Assembly: GCF_041435215.1 (NCBI RefSeq)
Contig: NZ_CP108394.1
Coordinates: 248,001-312,000 of the forward strand
Source of the DNA: Streptomyces sp. NBC_01314
GTDB lineage: Bacteria > Actinomycetota > Actinomycetes > Streptomycetales > Streptomycetaceae
DNA: 64,000 bases
Direction of reading: 5' to 3'
Shown: one piece after another, positions 26,593 to 33,786 of the stretch
How the letters are laid out: every line of letters starts with the position of its first letter
Position numbering within the stretch: the stretch's first letter is position 1
Translations under genes and position numbers: made by a program
Notes under the pieces: generated by a model
The model's database searches: none
What the model was told of the DNA's origin: nothing
What the model saw: the letters and a program-made list of their open reading frames with translations, nothing else

Positions 26593-28071
26593 TTGACCAC
26601 GACAGTTGAACCGCCATCCGCCCACGCCCGTCCGCCATGGGACGGCAAGATCTTCGACGGCACCTGGGCTAAGGGCCAGGGCGGGACCGTCGACGTGACC
26701 GCACCGGCCACCGGCAAGGTGCTCGCCACGGTCGGCGCCGCCTCCCCGGCCGACGTCGACCGGGCCGCCGAGCTCGCGGCGAAGGCCCAGCGGGACTGGG
26801 CCCGGCTGCCCTACGACCGGCGGGCGGAGGTGTTCCGCAAGGCGGCGGCCCTGCTGGAGGCCGACCCGGCCCGGCTGGTGCGCTGGCTCATTCCCGAGGC
26901 CGGGTCCGGGATGGGCAAGGCCGCCTTCGAGACCGCTCTGGTGGTCTCCGAGCTCTTCCAGGCCGCCGCGCTCGCCGCGGAGCCCTACGGCGAACTGCTG
27001 CGCAGCACCCGGCCGCGGATGTCGTTCGCCCGCCGGATCCCCCTCGGGGTGGTCGGGGTCATCTCGCCCTTCAACTTCCCCGCCATCCTCTCCATGCGCT
27101 CAGTGGCGCCCGCGCTCGCCCTCGGCAACGCCGTCGTCCTCAAACCCGACCCGCGCACCCCGGTCTCGGGCGGACTGGCTCTCGCCGAACTGCTGGCCGA
27201 GGCAGGCCTGCCGGAGGGAGTACTGCACGTCCTGCCCGGCGGGGCCGATGTCGGTGAGGCGCTGGTGACCCACCCGGCCGTGCCGTGCATCTCCTTCACC
27301 GGCTCCACCGCCGCCGGCCGGGCGATCGGCGCGGCGGCCGGACCCCTGCTGAAGAAGGTGCACCTGGAACTCGGCGGGAACAACGCCCTGCTCGTCCTGC
27401 CCGACGCCGACCTCGACGCGGCCGCGTCGGCCGGCGCGTGGGGGTCGTTCCTGCACCAGGGCCAGATCTGCATGACCACGGGACGGCACCTGGTGCACGC
27501 CTCCGTCGCCGAGCAGTACGTGGCCAAGCTCGCAGAGAAGGCCGCGGCGATCACCGTCGGCGACCCGGCCGACCCGCACAACGCCCTGGGCCCGCTCATC
27601 GACGAACGCCAGCGTGACAGAGTCCACGGCATCGTCACCCGCAGCGTGTCCCAGGGCGCGCGCCTGGCCGCGGGCGGAACCTACGACGGGCTGTTCTACC
27701 GGCCCACCGTCCTCGCCAGCGTTCCTCACGACGCGCCCGCGTTCACCGAGGAGATCTTCGGCCCCGTAGCCCCCGTGACCACCTACGAGACCGTCGAGGA
27801 GGCCATCGAGATCATCAACTCCTCCGAGTACGGCCTGTCGGTCGCCATCCTCACCCAGGATGTGTTCGGCGCTCTGGAACTCGCCGAACGCATCGAGTCC
27901 GGCGCCGTCCACATCAACGACCAGACCGTCGACGACGAGGCCGTCGCCCCCTTCGGCGGCACCAAGGCCTCCGCGGCCGGCGGCCGCTTCGGAGGCGGAG
28001 CCAACCTCGACACCTTCACAGAGGTGCAGTGGGTGACCGCGCAGGCGAAGATCGAGCGGTACCCGTTCTGA
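26593..28071 (+). CDS. Aldehyde dehydrogenase (benzaldehyde/vanillin dehydrogenase type)
   Basis: The TTG at 26593, six bases after GGAG, gives 492 residues; an ATG at 26563 lacks a ribosome site but would add only 10 residues. The protein is a full-length ALDH: SPFNFPAILSMRSVAPALAL near 157, the general base in LELGGNNALL (~262), and the catalytic cysteine in HQGQICMTTGRHLV (~297). The QICMTTGR motif is that of benzaldehyde and vanillin dehydrogenases. It oxidises an aryl aldehyde to the acid with NAD(P). It is 43 bp after the carotenoid-oxygenase gene and would remove the aldehyde made there. Confidence 0.9.
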   Translation: MTTTVEPPSAHARPPWDGKIFDGTWAKGQGGTVDVTAPATGKVLATVGAASPADVDRAAELAAKAQRDWARLPYDRRAEVFRKAAALLEADPARLVRWLIPEAGSGMGKAAFETALVVSELFQAAALAAEPYGELLRSTRPRMSFARRIPLGVVGVISPFNFPAILSMRSVAPALALGNAVVLKPDPRTPVSGGLALAELLAEAGLPEGVLHVLPGGADVGEALVTHPAVPCISFTGSTAAGRAIGAAAGPLLKKVHLELGGNNALLVLPDADLDAAASAGAWGSFLHQGQICMTTGRHLVHASVAEQYVAKLAEKAAAITVGDPADPHNALGPLIDERQRDRVHGIVTRSVSQGARLAAGGTYDGLFYRPTVLASVPHDAPAFTEEIFGPVAPVTTYETVEEAIEIINSSEYGLSVAILTQDVFGALELAERIESGAVHINDQTVDDEAVAPFGGTKASAAGGRFGGGANLDTFTEVQWVTAQAKIERYPF

Positions 28072-28271
28072 ACACTGCCGCGGTCCATGGATGCCCGGCC
28101 GCCGGGCAGTGCGTGGTGCCGGGTTGCCGGCGCGGCCCGGCTCGGTCTCTTCCGCGTCCAGCACGGGGCTGAGTTCTGCGGTCTGCGCGCGGGTACCGTT
28201 TTGAACGCGGGCGAAGATCTTCATAGCCCCAGGCAGGGAACGCCGAACCCGGTGACCGGCAAGCCCACCGT

Positions 28272-28425
28272 CGGCAGTTCTACGAGTTCCACCTGGACCG
28301 CGACACCGGATCGCTGCTGGTCAACCCCTTCCCGCTCGTCCGCAACCGCCGCTCCGCACGAGCCGACGCCCACCACAACCCCGAGAAGGAGCACAAGAAG
28401 GAGCGCACCAGCCTTCGAGCGCAGG
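28272..28425 (+). pseudogene. Tyrosine recombinase fragment
   Basis: A short plus-strand stretch reads RQFYEFHLDRDTGSLLVNPF, then PLVRNRRSARADAHHNPEKE. This resembles the end of the core-binding domain of Streptomyces phage/IS-type integrases (RHFYEFH...NPFP...ANAHHNP). No catalytic domain (R-H-R-Y) follows, and the frame has no start, so this is a dead remnant. It marks the left border of the rearranged 28-34 kb region. The assignment is from family memory. Confidence 0.45.
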
Positions 28426-28510
28426 AAGCTCGCGCTCGGAGAGTGCGGACGAGCATACAGATATCGACGGTTCTTCCTCACGAACGACGGAATCGCGAGG
28501 GCCGCCGAAG

Positions 28511-28562
28511 CCGGCCCGGCGCGGGCTCCGCCAGCCAGCCGCACGCGACCAGGTGCTTCGCC
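28511..28562. repeat. 52-bp repeat, inverted partner at 31990-32040
   Basis: These 52 bases match the reverse complement of 31990-32040 with one substitution and one extra base. The copy lies 9 bp outside the left arm of the large inverted duplication, while its partner lies inside the loop, so it records a rearrangement separate from the arms themselves. Confidence 0.7.
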
Positions 28563-28647
28563 TTCGTCGCCTTCGTGATCCACATACTGCTGGCCGACCG
28601 ACACCACGCGGGCCAGACATAAATCGCACACGAGAGGAATACTTACG

Positions 28648-29658
28648 ATGTCCAAGACCATGGGAAACCGTTCGTCCGCCAAAACCTTACGACGCACGGC
28701 TGTGCCGCTGTTGGCGTTGGGGCTGCTCATCGGCGGGGGCCCGGCGGCCACTGCCGCTGCCACGGGTGGCGCCACCAGCACTACTGCCACTACCGCGGCA
28801 GCCGGCGCCTTTACCGGGCAGGAAAAGGTCATCACACTGCCCGGCGCCACCTCGGCCGAGGGCATCGCCGCCGGAGCAGGGTCGACCTTCTACGCAGGCG
28901 ACCTCTTCCGCGGCGACATCTACCGCGGTGACATCCGCCGCGGCACCGCGGAGCTCTTCATCGACGTACCCGAGGGCCGGGTGGCGGCCGGCATGAAGGC
29001 CGATGTGTGCCGCGGTCTGCTCTTCGTCGCCGGCGGAGAGAGCGGCAAGGGGTACATCTACAACACCCGCACCGGCGCGACCGTCGCCACCCCGCAGCTC
29101 AGTGCCGTCGGCGCCGGCTTCATCAACGACGTGGCCCTCACTCGCGGCGGCGCCTGGTTCACCGACTCCTCGCAGGCGAAGCTCTACTTCCTGCCCATCA
29201 ACAGACACGGCACGCCGGGCAAGGTCCGCACGCTGGACGTCACCGGCCCGGCCGGCGGGACGAGCGGCGCCTTCAATCTCAACGGGATCCAGGCCACCCC
29301 CGACGGGAAGACCCTGATCGTCGCCAACACCAGCACGGAAGGGATCTACACGGTCAACCCGGCCACCGGGGTCAGCACACTCATCGAGGGCATCGGCCGG
29401 CGGCCCAACGCCGACGGCCTCATCCTGGACGGCCGACGGCTGTGGGTGGTGCAGAACTTCGATAACAAGATCGCACGCTTCGAACTCAGCAGGGACCTGA
29501 GCCACGGCACGCTGCAGAAGGAGATAACCAGCCCGCACTTCGGCGTCCCGACCACAGCGGCGCTCTTCGGCCCCCACCTCGCCGCGGTGAACGCGCACTT
29601 CGACACCGGAGTACCGCCGACCGCACCCACCTACGAAGTCGTCGTCGTCAAGTCCTGA
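28648..29658 (+). CDS. Secreted SMP-30/gluconolactonase-like beta-propeller protein (copy 1)
   Basis: The 336-residue protein has a long Sec signal peptide (KTLRRTAVPLLALGLLIGG, cleavage likely near residue 38-45). Six-bladed propeller repeats follow, such as SAEGIAAGAGSTFYAGDL, GLLFVAGGESGKGYIYNT, NLNGIQATPDGKTLIVANTS and GLILDGRRLWVVQNFDNKIA. These match SMP-30/NHL-type propellers, which include lactonases and non-enzymatic binding proteins. The function is not assignable. An identical copy lies inverted at 32654-33664. The start follows GAGAGGAATACTTACG, a GAGG ribosome site. Confidence 0.8.
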   Translation: MSKTMGNRSSAKTLRRTAVPLLALGLLIGGGPAATAAATGGATSTTATTAAAGAFTGQEKVITLPGATSAEGIAAGAGSTFYAGDLFRGDIYRGDIRRGTAELFIDVPEGRVAAGMKADVCRGLLFVAGGESGKGYIYNTRTGATVATPQLSAVGAGFINDVALTRGGAWFTDSSQAKLYFLPINRHGTPGKVRTLDVTGPAGGTSGAFNLNGIQATPDGKTLIVANTSTEGIYTVNPATGVSTLIEGIGRRPNADGLILDGRRLWVVQNFDNKIARFELSRDLSHGTLQKEITSPHFGVPTTAALFGPHLAAVNAHFDTGVPPTAPTYEVVVVKS

Positions 29659-29671
29659 GGACGACGTGACC

Positions 29672-29710
29672 GCGGGGTCCTGCCCACGCAACAGCGTGGC
29701 AGGACCCCGC
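29672..29710 (+). terminator. Terminator hairpin after SMP-30 copy 1
   Basis: An 18-nt arm starting GCGGGGTCCTGCC (29672) pairs with a 17-nt arm ending GGCAGGACCCCGC (29710) around an AACA loop, with one bulged base. The identical structure lies at 32602-32640 in the right arm. Confidence 0.8.
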
Positions 29711-29765
29711 AGTCACCCATGTACTGACCGGCTCACAACAACACGTACGTCATCGACGGCGACAA

Positions 29766-29920
29766 GTGTCGTGTCCCTGGCCCGCCGCACCGCCACCAAC
29801 AAGGACCGGGTCCTGCACGCCTACCTGCGCTGGCGTAACGCCAACGCCCGCCACCGCGACGTCCTGGCTGCCGAACGCAAGGAACGCGCTCGTACCCGAA
29901 GCGGGAAGGGCATCCGCTGA
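29766..29920 (+). pseudogene. Unidentified C-terminal fragment, probably of a transposase
   Basis: Just beyond the left arm, a plus-strand frame ends in NKDRVLHAYLRWRNANARHR, DVLAAERKERARTRS and a TGA at 29918-29920. The basic, arginine-rich tail looks like the end of a transposase or integrase, but I cannot name the family, and no start or upstream part exists. It lies 27 bp before the IS256 element. Confidence 0.3.
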
Positions 29921-29947
29921 GGCGGACGTCCACTCAAAGCCGCCTGA

Positions 29948-31327
29948 GGGTGTGTCAACTTAACGGCTGATCTTGGTTGTTGAAGGTCAGTTGTTGCTCG
30001 GGGTGAGGCGGCCTTCGAAGGCGATCTGGAAGGCGTTCAGGGGCGCCTTCCAGCGCATGGTCCACCGCTTGCGGCCCTTGCCGGTCGGGTCCAGGCTCAT
30101 CAGCGCCATGTAGATGCACTTCAAAGCGGCGGCCTCGTTGGGGAAGTGCCCGCGGGCGCGGACAGCCCTGCGGATGCGGGCGTTAACGCTCTCGATCGCG
30201 TTCGTGCTGCAGATGACCTTGCGTATCTCGACGTCGAAGGAGAGGAAGGGCACGAACTCGGCCCAGGCGTCCGACCACAGCTTCACGATCACCGGATACT
30301 TCCCTCCCCAGGACTCCTGGAACTCCAGGAACCGCTCCGTCGCCGCATCCTCGCTGGGTGCGGTGTAGACGGGCTTGAGCGCCCCTGCGACCTTGTCCCA
30401 GTCCTGACGGGCGGCGTAACGGAACGAATTGCGCAGCAGGTGAACCACGCACGTCTGGACAATCGTGCGGGGCCAGACGGCCTCCACCGCATCGGGAAGG
30501 CCCTTGAGCCCGTCGCAGACGAGCATGAGCACGTCGTCCAGGCCGCGGTTCTTCAGCTCCGTGAACACGTGCAGCCAGTACTTCGCGCCCTCGCCGCCGT
30601 CGCCGGCCCAGATGCCGAGGATGTCGCGGGTGCCGTCCACGGTCACCGCCATCACCACGTAGATCGGACGGTTCGCGACCTTTCCTTCCCTGATCTTCAC
30701 GTTGATGGCGTCCACGAACAGGACGGGGTAGACGCGGTCGAGGGGCCGGTTCTGCCATTCGGCCATGCCGTCCATGACCTTATCGGTGATGGTGGAGATG
30801 GTCTGTTTGGACACCTCCGCTCCGTAGACCTCGGCGAGATGAGCGGAGATCTCTCCGTGAGTGAGGCCCTTCGCGGACAAGGAGAGCACCATCTCGTCGA
30901 CGCCGGTCAGACGCCGTTGGCGCTTCTTGACGATCTGCGGCTCGAAGCTGCCGGCGGTATCGCGCGGCACCCTCACCTCCACCGGGCCGACATCGGTCAG
31001 CACGGTCTTCGCCCGGGTCCCGTTGCGGCTGTTGCCGTTGTTCTTCCCGGCCGGATCGTGCTTCTCGTAGCCGACGTGGTCGGTGATCTCGCCCTCCAGA
31101 GCGGACTCGAGCACTCGCTTCGTGAGCTGTTGCAACAGCCCGCCCTCGCCGGTCAGTTGCAGCCCCTCGTTTCGGGCACGGTCAACGAGCATCGCAACGA
31201 GCTGCTCGTCCGACACCGCACTCGTCGGTGCCTGAACCACCTGCTCGGCCTGCTCGTTCTCCACGACGGTCTCCGTCATCAGACGCATCTCCTTGATCAG
31301 CAGATCCGCCGTTGATTAGACACTCCC
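29948..31327. mobile_element. IS256-family insertion sequence
   Basis: An intact transposase gene is framed by imperfect ~25-bp terminal inverted repeats: left GGGTGTGTCAACTTAACGG from 29948, right (minus strand) GGGAGTGTCTAATCAACGG ending at 31327. Both share AACGGC-N-GATCT. Element length is ~1.38 kb, normal for IS256. The 8 bases outside each end (CCGCCTGA and GATCCGCC) do not match, so no target duplication is visible. The element lies in the loop of the inverted duplication. Confidence 0.85.
29987..31288 (-). CDS. IS256-family transposase
   Basis: The 433-residue protein is full length for a mutator-type transposase. The DDE triad is visible: first D in VLFVDAINVKIREG, second D in LMLVCDGLKGLPDAV, and E in CSTNAIESVNARIRR. 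The conserved N-terminal region has GEITDHVGYEKHDPAGKNNG, and a C-x2-H motif (VQTCVVHLLRNSFRY) follows the second D. No frameshift is seen, so it should be active. It cuts and pastes its own ~1.38-kb element. Confidence 0.95.
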   Translation of the reverse strand: MRLMTETVVENEQAEQVVQAPTSAVSDEQLVAMLVDRARNEGLQLTGEGGLLQQLTKRVLESALEGEITDHVGYEKHDPAGKNNGNSRNGTRAKTVLTDVGPVEVRVPRDTAGSFEPQIVKKRQRRLTGVDEMVLSLSAKGLTHGEISAHLAEVYGAEVSKQTISTITDKVMDGMAEWQNRPLDRVYPVLFVDAINVKIREGKVANRPIYVVMAVTVDGTRDILGIWAGDGGEGAKYWLHVFTELKNRGLDDVLMLVCDGLKGLPDAVEAVWPRTIVQTCVVHLLRNSFRYAARQDWDKVAGALKPVYTAPSEDAATERFLEFQESWGGKYPVIVKLWSDAWAEFVPFLSFDVEIRKVICSTNAIESVNARIRRAVRARGHFPNEAAALKCIYMALMSLDPTGKGRKRWTMRWKAPLNAFQIAFEGRLTPSNN

Positions 31328-31383
31328 GATCCGCCCCGGGGCCGGGCGATCCAGCCCGGCCCCGGGACACTTGCGGGTCGGTC

Positions 31384-31788
31384 TCAGCGCCAGTCGAGCA
31401 GGTAGTACGGCTGGCCGTTGCTGGGCTCGGTCATCGTCGGATCGCCGAACGTCACGGTGACAGAGGTGCCCCCGCCCGTGGAGCAGTCCGTGCTCGTGTA
31501 GCCCTGGAACTCCTGCTTGTTTCCCTTTGCCTTCATCAGCGGGCCGTAGCTTCCCGCCGCAGCGGTCCTGGACGCGGACCGCACTACCGTGTTGCAGGGG
31601 TAACTCACATTGGGGTGGACCGGCCGAATGCTGTTGAACTCATCCGGAATCGTGCTCGTTTTGAAGTAGACCGGGTAGGGGCCGGCGGCCGATGCCGGTG
31701 CCTGGGCGGTCAGTACGAGTGCCGCGCCGGCCGCGGCTGTTCCGGTCAGGCGGGCGAGACGGCGCGTGCCGCGCTTGGTCATGGTCAT
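31384..31788 (-). CDS. Small secreted protein of unknown function
   Basis: The 134-residue product has a Sec signal peptide (RRLARLTGTAAAGAALVLTA, cleavage after ASA near residue 34), leaving a ~100-residue mature protein. Two cysteines (YPCNTVV and STDCSTGG) could form a disulfide bond. No family is recognised. Two TTGAY-NN-RTCAA-like boxes lie upstream (31921 and 31949), suggesting MarR-type control. It lies between the IS256 element and the right arm, so it may be a passenger of the rearrangement. Confidence 0.7.
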   Translation of the reverse strand: MTMTKRGTRRLARLTGTAAAGAALVLTAQAPASAAGPYPVYFKTSTIPDEFNSIRPVHPNVSYPCNTVVRSASRTAAAGSYGPLMKAKGNKQEFQGYTSTDCSTGGGTSVTVTFGDPTMTEPSNGQPYYLLDWR

Positions 31789-31920
31789 CCTTCACCTCTG
31801 TGTGGGGGGGAGAGGCACTGTCGTTGTGGACCGGGCGGTAGTGCTCGACATGCCGAAAGCCAAGCCCCCCTTCGAGGGCCGCGACTGTCATCCCGCTCGG
31901 CTGCCACACAGCAGCGACTT

Positions 31921-31960
31921 GTTGATGTGTCAATTATTGGCCAAGGTGCTTGACGTGTCA
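31921..31960. promoter_or_regulatory. Pair of TTGA-N4-TCAA palindromes
   Basis: TTGATGTGTCAA (31921-31932) and TTGACGTGTCAA (31949-31960) lie 28 bp apart, upstream of the small secreted gene. The second has perfect 5-bp arms. The same pattern occurs in front of MarR genes at 43886, 44909 and 45489, which suggests regulation by one of those proteins or a close relative. Confidence 0.55.
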
Positions 31961-31989
31961 ACAAATAGAGGGGTGTGAGGCGAGGGCAG

Positions 31990-32040
31990 GGCGAAGCACC
32001 GGTCGCGTGCGGCTGGCCGGCGGAGCCCGCGCCGGGCCGG
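31990..32040. repeat. 51-bp repeat, inverted partner of 28511-28562
   Basis: This is the loop-side copy of the short inverted repeat described at 28511. The sequence around it (31961-32312) is GC-rich debris. One stretch, RLLREIRCLGRMGSHNLFHR near 32140-32205, faintly recalls ISL3-type transposases, but I cannot support a call. Confidence 0.65.
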
Positions 32041-32312
32041 TTCATGTCTGTGTCGCCGCCCCCGTACCGTGCCTGCCGGGCCGACCCCTGCCGCGACCAC
32101 TTGCCCGGAGCCGTGCCGAGGATCCCGCGGTGTACCGGTCGGGCGGCTGTTGCGGGAGATCCGTTGCCTCGGGCGCATGGGCAGCCACAACCTCTTCCAC
32201 AGGCAGGCCGGTTCATGACCGAGTGCCGCGGCAGCGACCTCGACTCCTGGATGCCGGCGAAACCGCATGGCGATCGTCCATGGAACCAGGCTGGACGAGA
32301 CGGTTCCCCGGG

Positions 32313-32438
32313 TCAGCCTCTGCGGCTCCTGATCTCTTCGGTGAGCTGGGGGACGACGTCGAAGAGGTCACCGACCACGCCGTAGTCGACCAGGTCGAAG
32401 ATCGGGGCGTCGGCGTCCTTATTAACGGCCACGATCGT
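32313..32438 (-). pseudogene. etfA: Electron transfer flavoprotein alpha subunit, C-terminal fragment
   Basis: The minus strand reads [20 protein letters not shown], then [19 protein letters not shown] and a TGA at 32313. This is the highly conserved FAD-binding C-terminus of EtfA. Upstream, VGMGLG continues in a shifted frame and homology then ends, so only ~41 codons remain. Its functional parent would be part of a fatty-acid/amino-acid oxidation electron chain. It shows that chromosomal DNA was cut and pasted into this region. Confidence 0.75.
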
Positions 32439-32601
32439 CTTCCCAGGCCCATCCCGACCAGCACATCCGTCGCTGGGCTGCCGCGCAGACCACGGCGCAG
32501 TCTGAACCCGACTGTCACACCCCGGCCGTTACGGGACAGCCCTTTATTGTCGCCGTCGATGACGTACGTGTTGTTGTGAGCCGGTCAGTACATGGGTGAC
32601 T

Positions 32602-32640
32602 GCGGGGTCCTGCCACGCTGTTGCGTGGGCAGGACCCCGC
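32602..32640 (-). terminator. Terminator hairpin after SMP-30 copy 2
   Basis: Inverted copy of the hairpin at 29672-29710, 14 bp after the stop of the minus-strand gene. Confidence 0.8.
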
Positions 32641-32653
32641 GGTCACGTCGTCC

Positions 32654-33664
32654 TCAGGACTTGACGACGACGACTTCGTAGGTGGGTGCGGTCGGCGGTA
32701 CTCCGGTGTCGAAGTGCGCGTTCACCGCGGCGAGGTGGGGGCCGAAGAGCGCCGCTGTGGTCGGGACGCCGAAGTGCGGGCTGGTTATCTCCTTCTGCAG
32801 CGTGCCGTGGCTCAGGTCCCTGCTGAGTTCGAAGCGTGCGATCTTGTTATCGAAGTTCTGCACCACCCACAGCCGTCGGCCGTCCAGGATGAGGCCGTCG
32901 GCGTTGGGCCGCCGGCCGATGCCCTCGATGAGTGTGCTGACCCCGGTGGCCGGGTTGACCGTGTAGATCCCTTCCGTGCTGGTGTTGGCGACGATCAGGG
33001 TCTTCCCGTCGGGGGTGGCCTGGATCCCGTTGAGATTGAAGGCGCCGCTCGTCCCGCCGGCCGGGCCGGTGACGTCCAGCGTGCGGACCTTGCCCGGCGT
33101 GCCGTGTCTGTTGATGGGCAGGAAGTAGAGCTTCGCCTGCGAGGAGTCGGTGAACCAGGCGCCGCCGCGAGTGAGGGCCACGTCGTTGATGAAGCCGGCG
33201 CCGACGGCACTGAGCTGCGGGGTGGCGACGGTCGCGCCGGTGCGGGTGTTGTAGATGTACCCCTTGCCGCTCTCTCCGCCGGCGACGAAGAGCAGACCGC
33301 GGCACACATCGGCCTTCATGCCGGCCGCCACCCGGCCCTCGGGTACGTCGATGAAGAGCTCCGCGGTGCCGCGGCGGATGTCACCGCGGTAGATGTCGCC
33401 GCGGAAGAGGTCGCCTGCGTAGAAGGTCGACCCTGCTCCGGCGGCGATGCCCTCGGCCGAGGTGGCGCCGGGCAGTGTGATGACCTTTTCCTGCCCGGTA
33501 AAGGCGCCGGCTGCCGCGGTAGTGGCAGTAGTGCTGGTGGCGCCACCCGTGGCAGCGGCAGTGGCCGCCGGGCCCCCGCCGATGAGCAGCCCCAACGCCA
33601 ACAGCGGCACAGCCGTGCGTCGTAAGGTTTTGGCGGACGAACGGTTTCCCATGGTCTTGGACAT
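32654..33664 (-). CDS. Secreted SMP-30/gluconolactonase-like beta-propeller protein (copy 2)
   Basis: The 336-residue product is identical, residue for residue, to that of the gene at 28648, and is encoded on the opposite strand inside the right arm. It has the same signal peptide, propeller repeats and ribosome site. Because the arm ends 76 bp upstream of its start, the promoter may differ from that of copy 1, so the two could be expressed differently. Identity shows the duplication is recent or maintained by gene conversion. Confidence 0.8.
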   Translation of the reverse strand: MSKTMGNRSSAKTLRRTAVPLLALGLLIGGGPAATAAATGGATSTTATTAAAGAFTGQEKVITLPGATSAEGIAAGAGSTFYAGDLFRGDIYRGDIRRGTAELFIDVPEGRVAAGMKADVCRGLLFVAGGESGKGYIYNTRTGATVATPQLSAVGAGFINDVALTRGGAWFTDSSQAKLYFLPINRHGTPGKVRTLDVTGPAGGTSGAFNLNGIQATPDGKTLIVANTSTEGIYTVNPATGVSTLIEGIGRRPNADGLILDGRRLWVVQNFDNKIARFELSRDLSHGTLQKEITSPHFGVPTTAALFGPHLAAVNAHFDTGVPPTAPTYEVVVVKS

Positions 33665-33786
33665 CGTAAGTATTCCTCTCGTGTGCGATTTATGTCTGGC
33701 CCGCGTGGTGTCGGTCGGCCAGCAGTATGTGGATCACGAATGGGCGTCCGGTGTACGGGGCGCCCACCCTCGTCAGCAGCCGAAGG

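Larger units (their letters stand above)
28572..29765. repeat. Left arm of a 1,194-bp inverted duplication
   Basis: The arm matches the reverse complement of 32547-33740 over 1,194 bp. Both borders were located by reading outward until the copies diverge (left ...GCC|TTCGTGATCC; right ...GACAA|GTGTCG). All open frames inside are identical in the two copies, so identity is essentially complete. The arm carries one whole gene with its ribosome site and terminator but no transposase, so it is not an insertion sequence itself. Confidence 0.92.
32547..33740. repeat. Right arm of the 1,194-bp inverted duplication
   Basis: Exact inverted partner of 28572-29765. The right border (33740) lies 46 bp from the stop of the S8 protease gene. 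The loop between the arms is 2,781 bp. Confidence 0.92.

Noticed and set aside
31961..32312. An ISL3-type transposase relic in the loop
   Set aside because: One stretch (RLLREIRCLGRMGSHNLFHR) is faintly similar, but no DDE motif or terminal repeat is visible, so I do not list it as a feature.
28572..33740. The inverted duplication as a composite transposon
   Set aside because: The arms have no transposase and no terminal repeats of their own, and the outer borders show no target duplication. Arms of a composite transposon would be insertion sequences.
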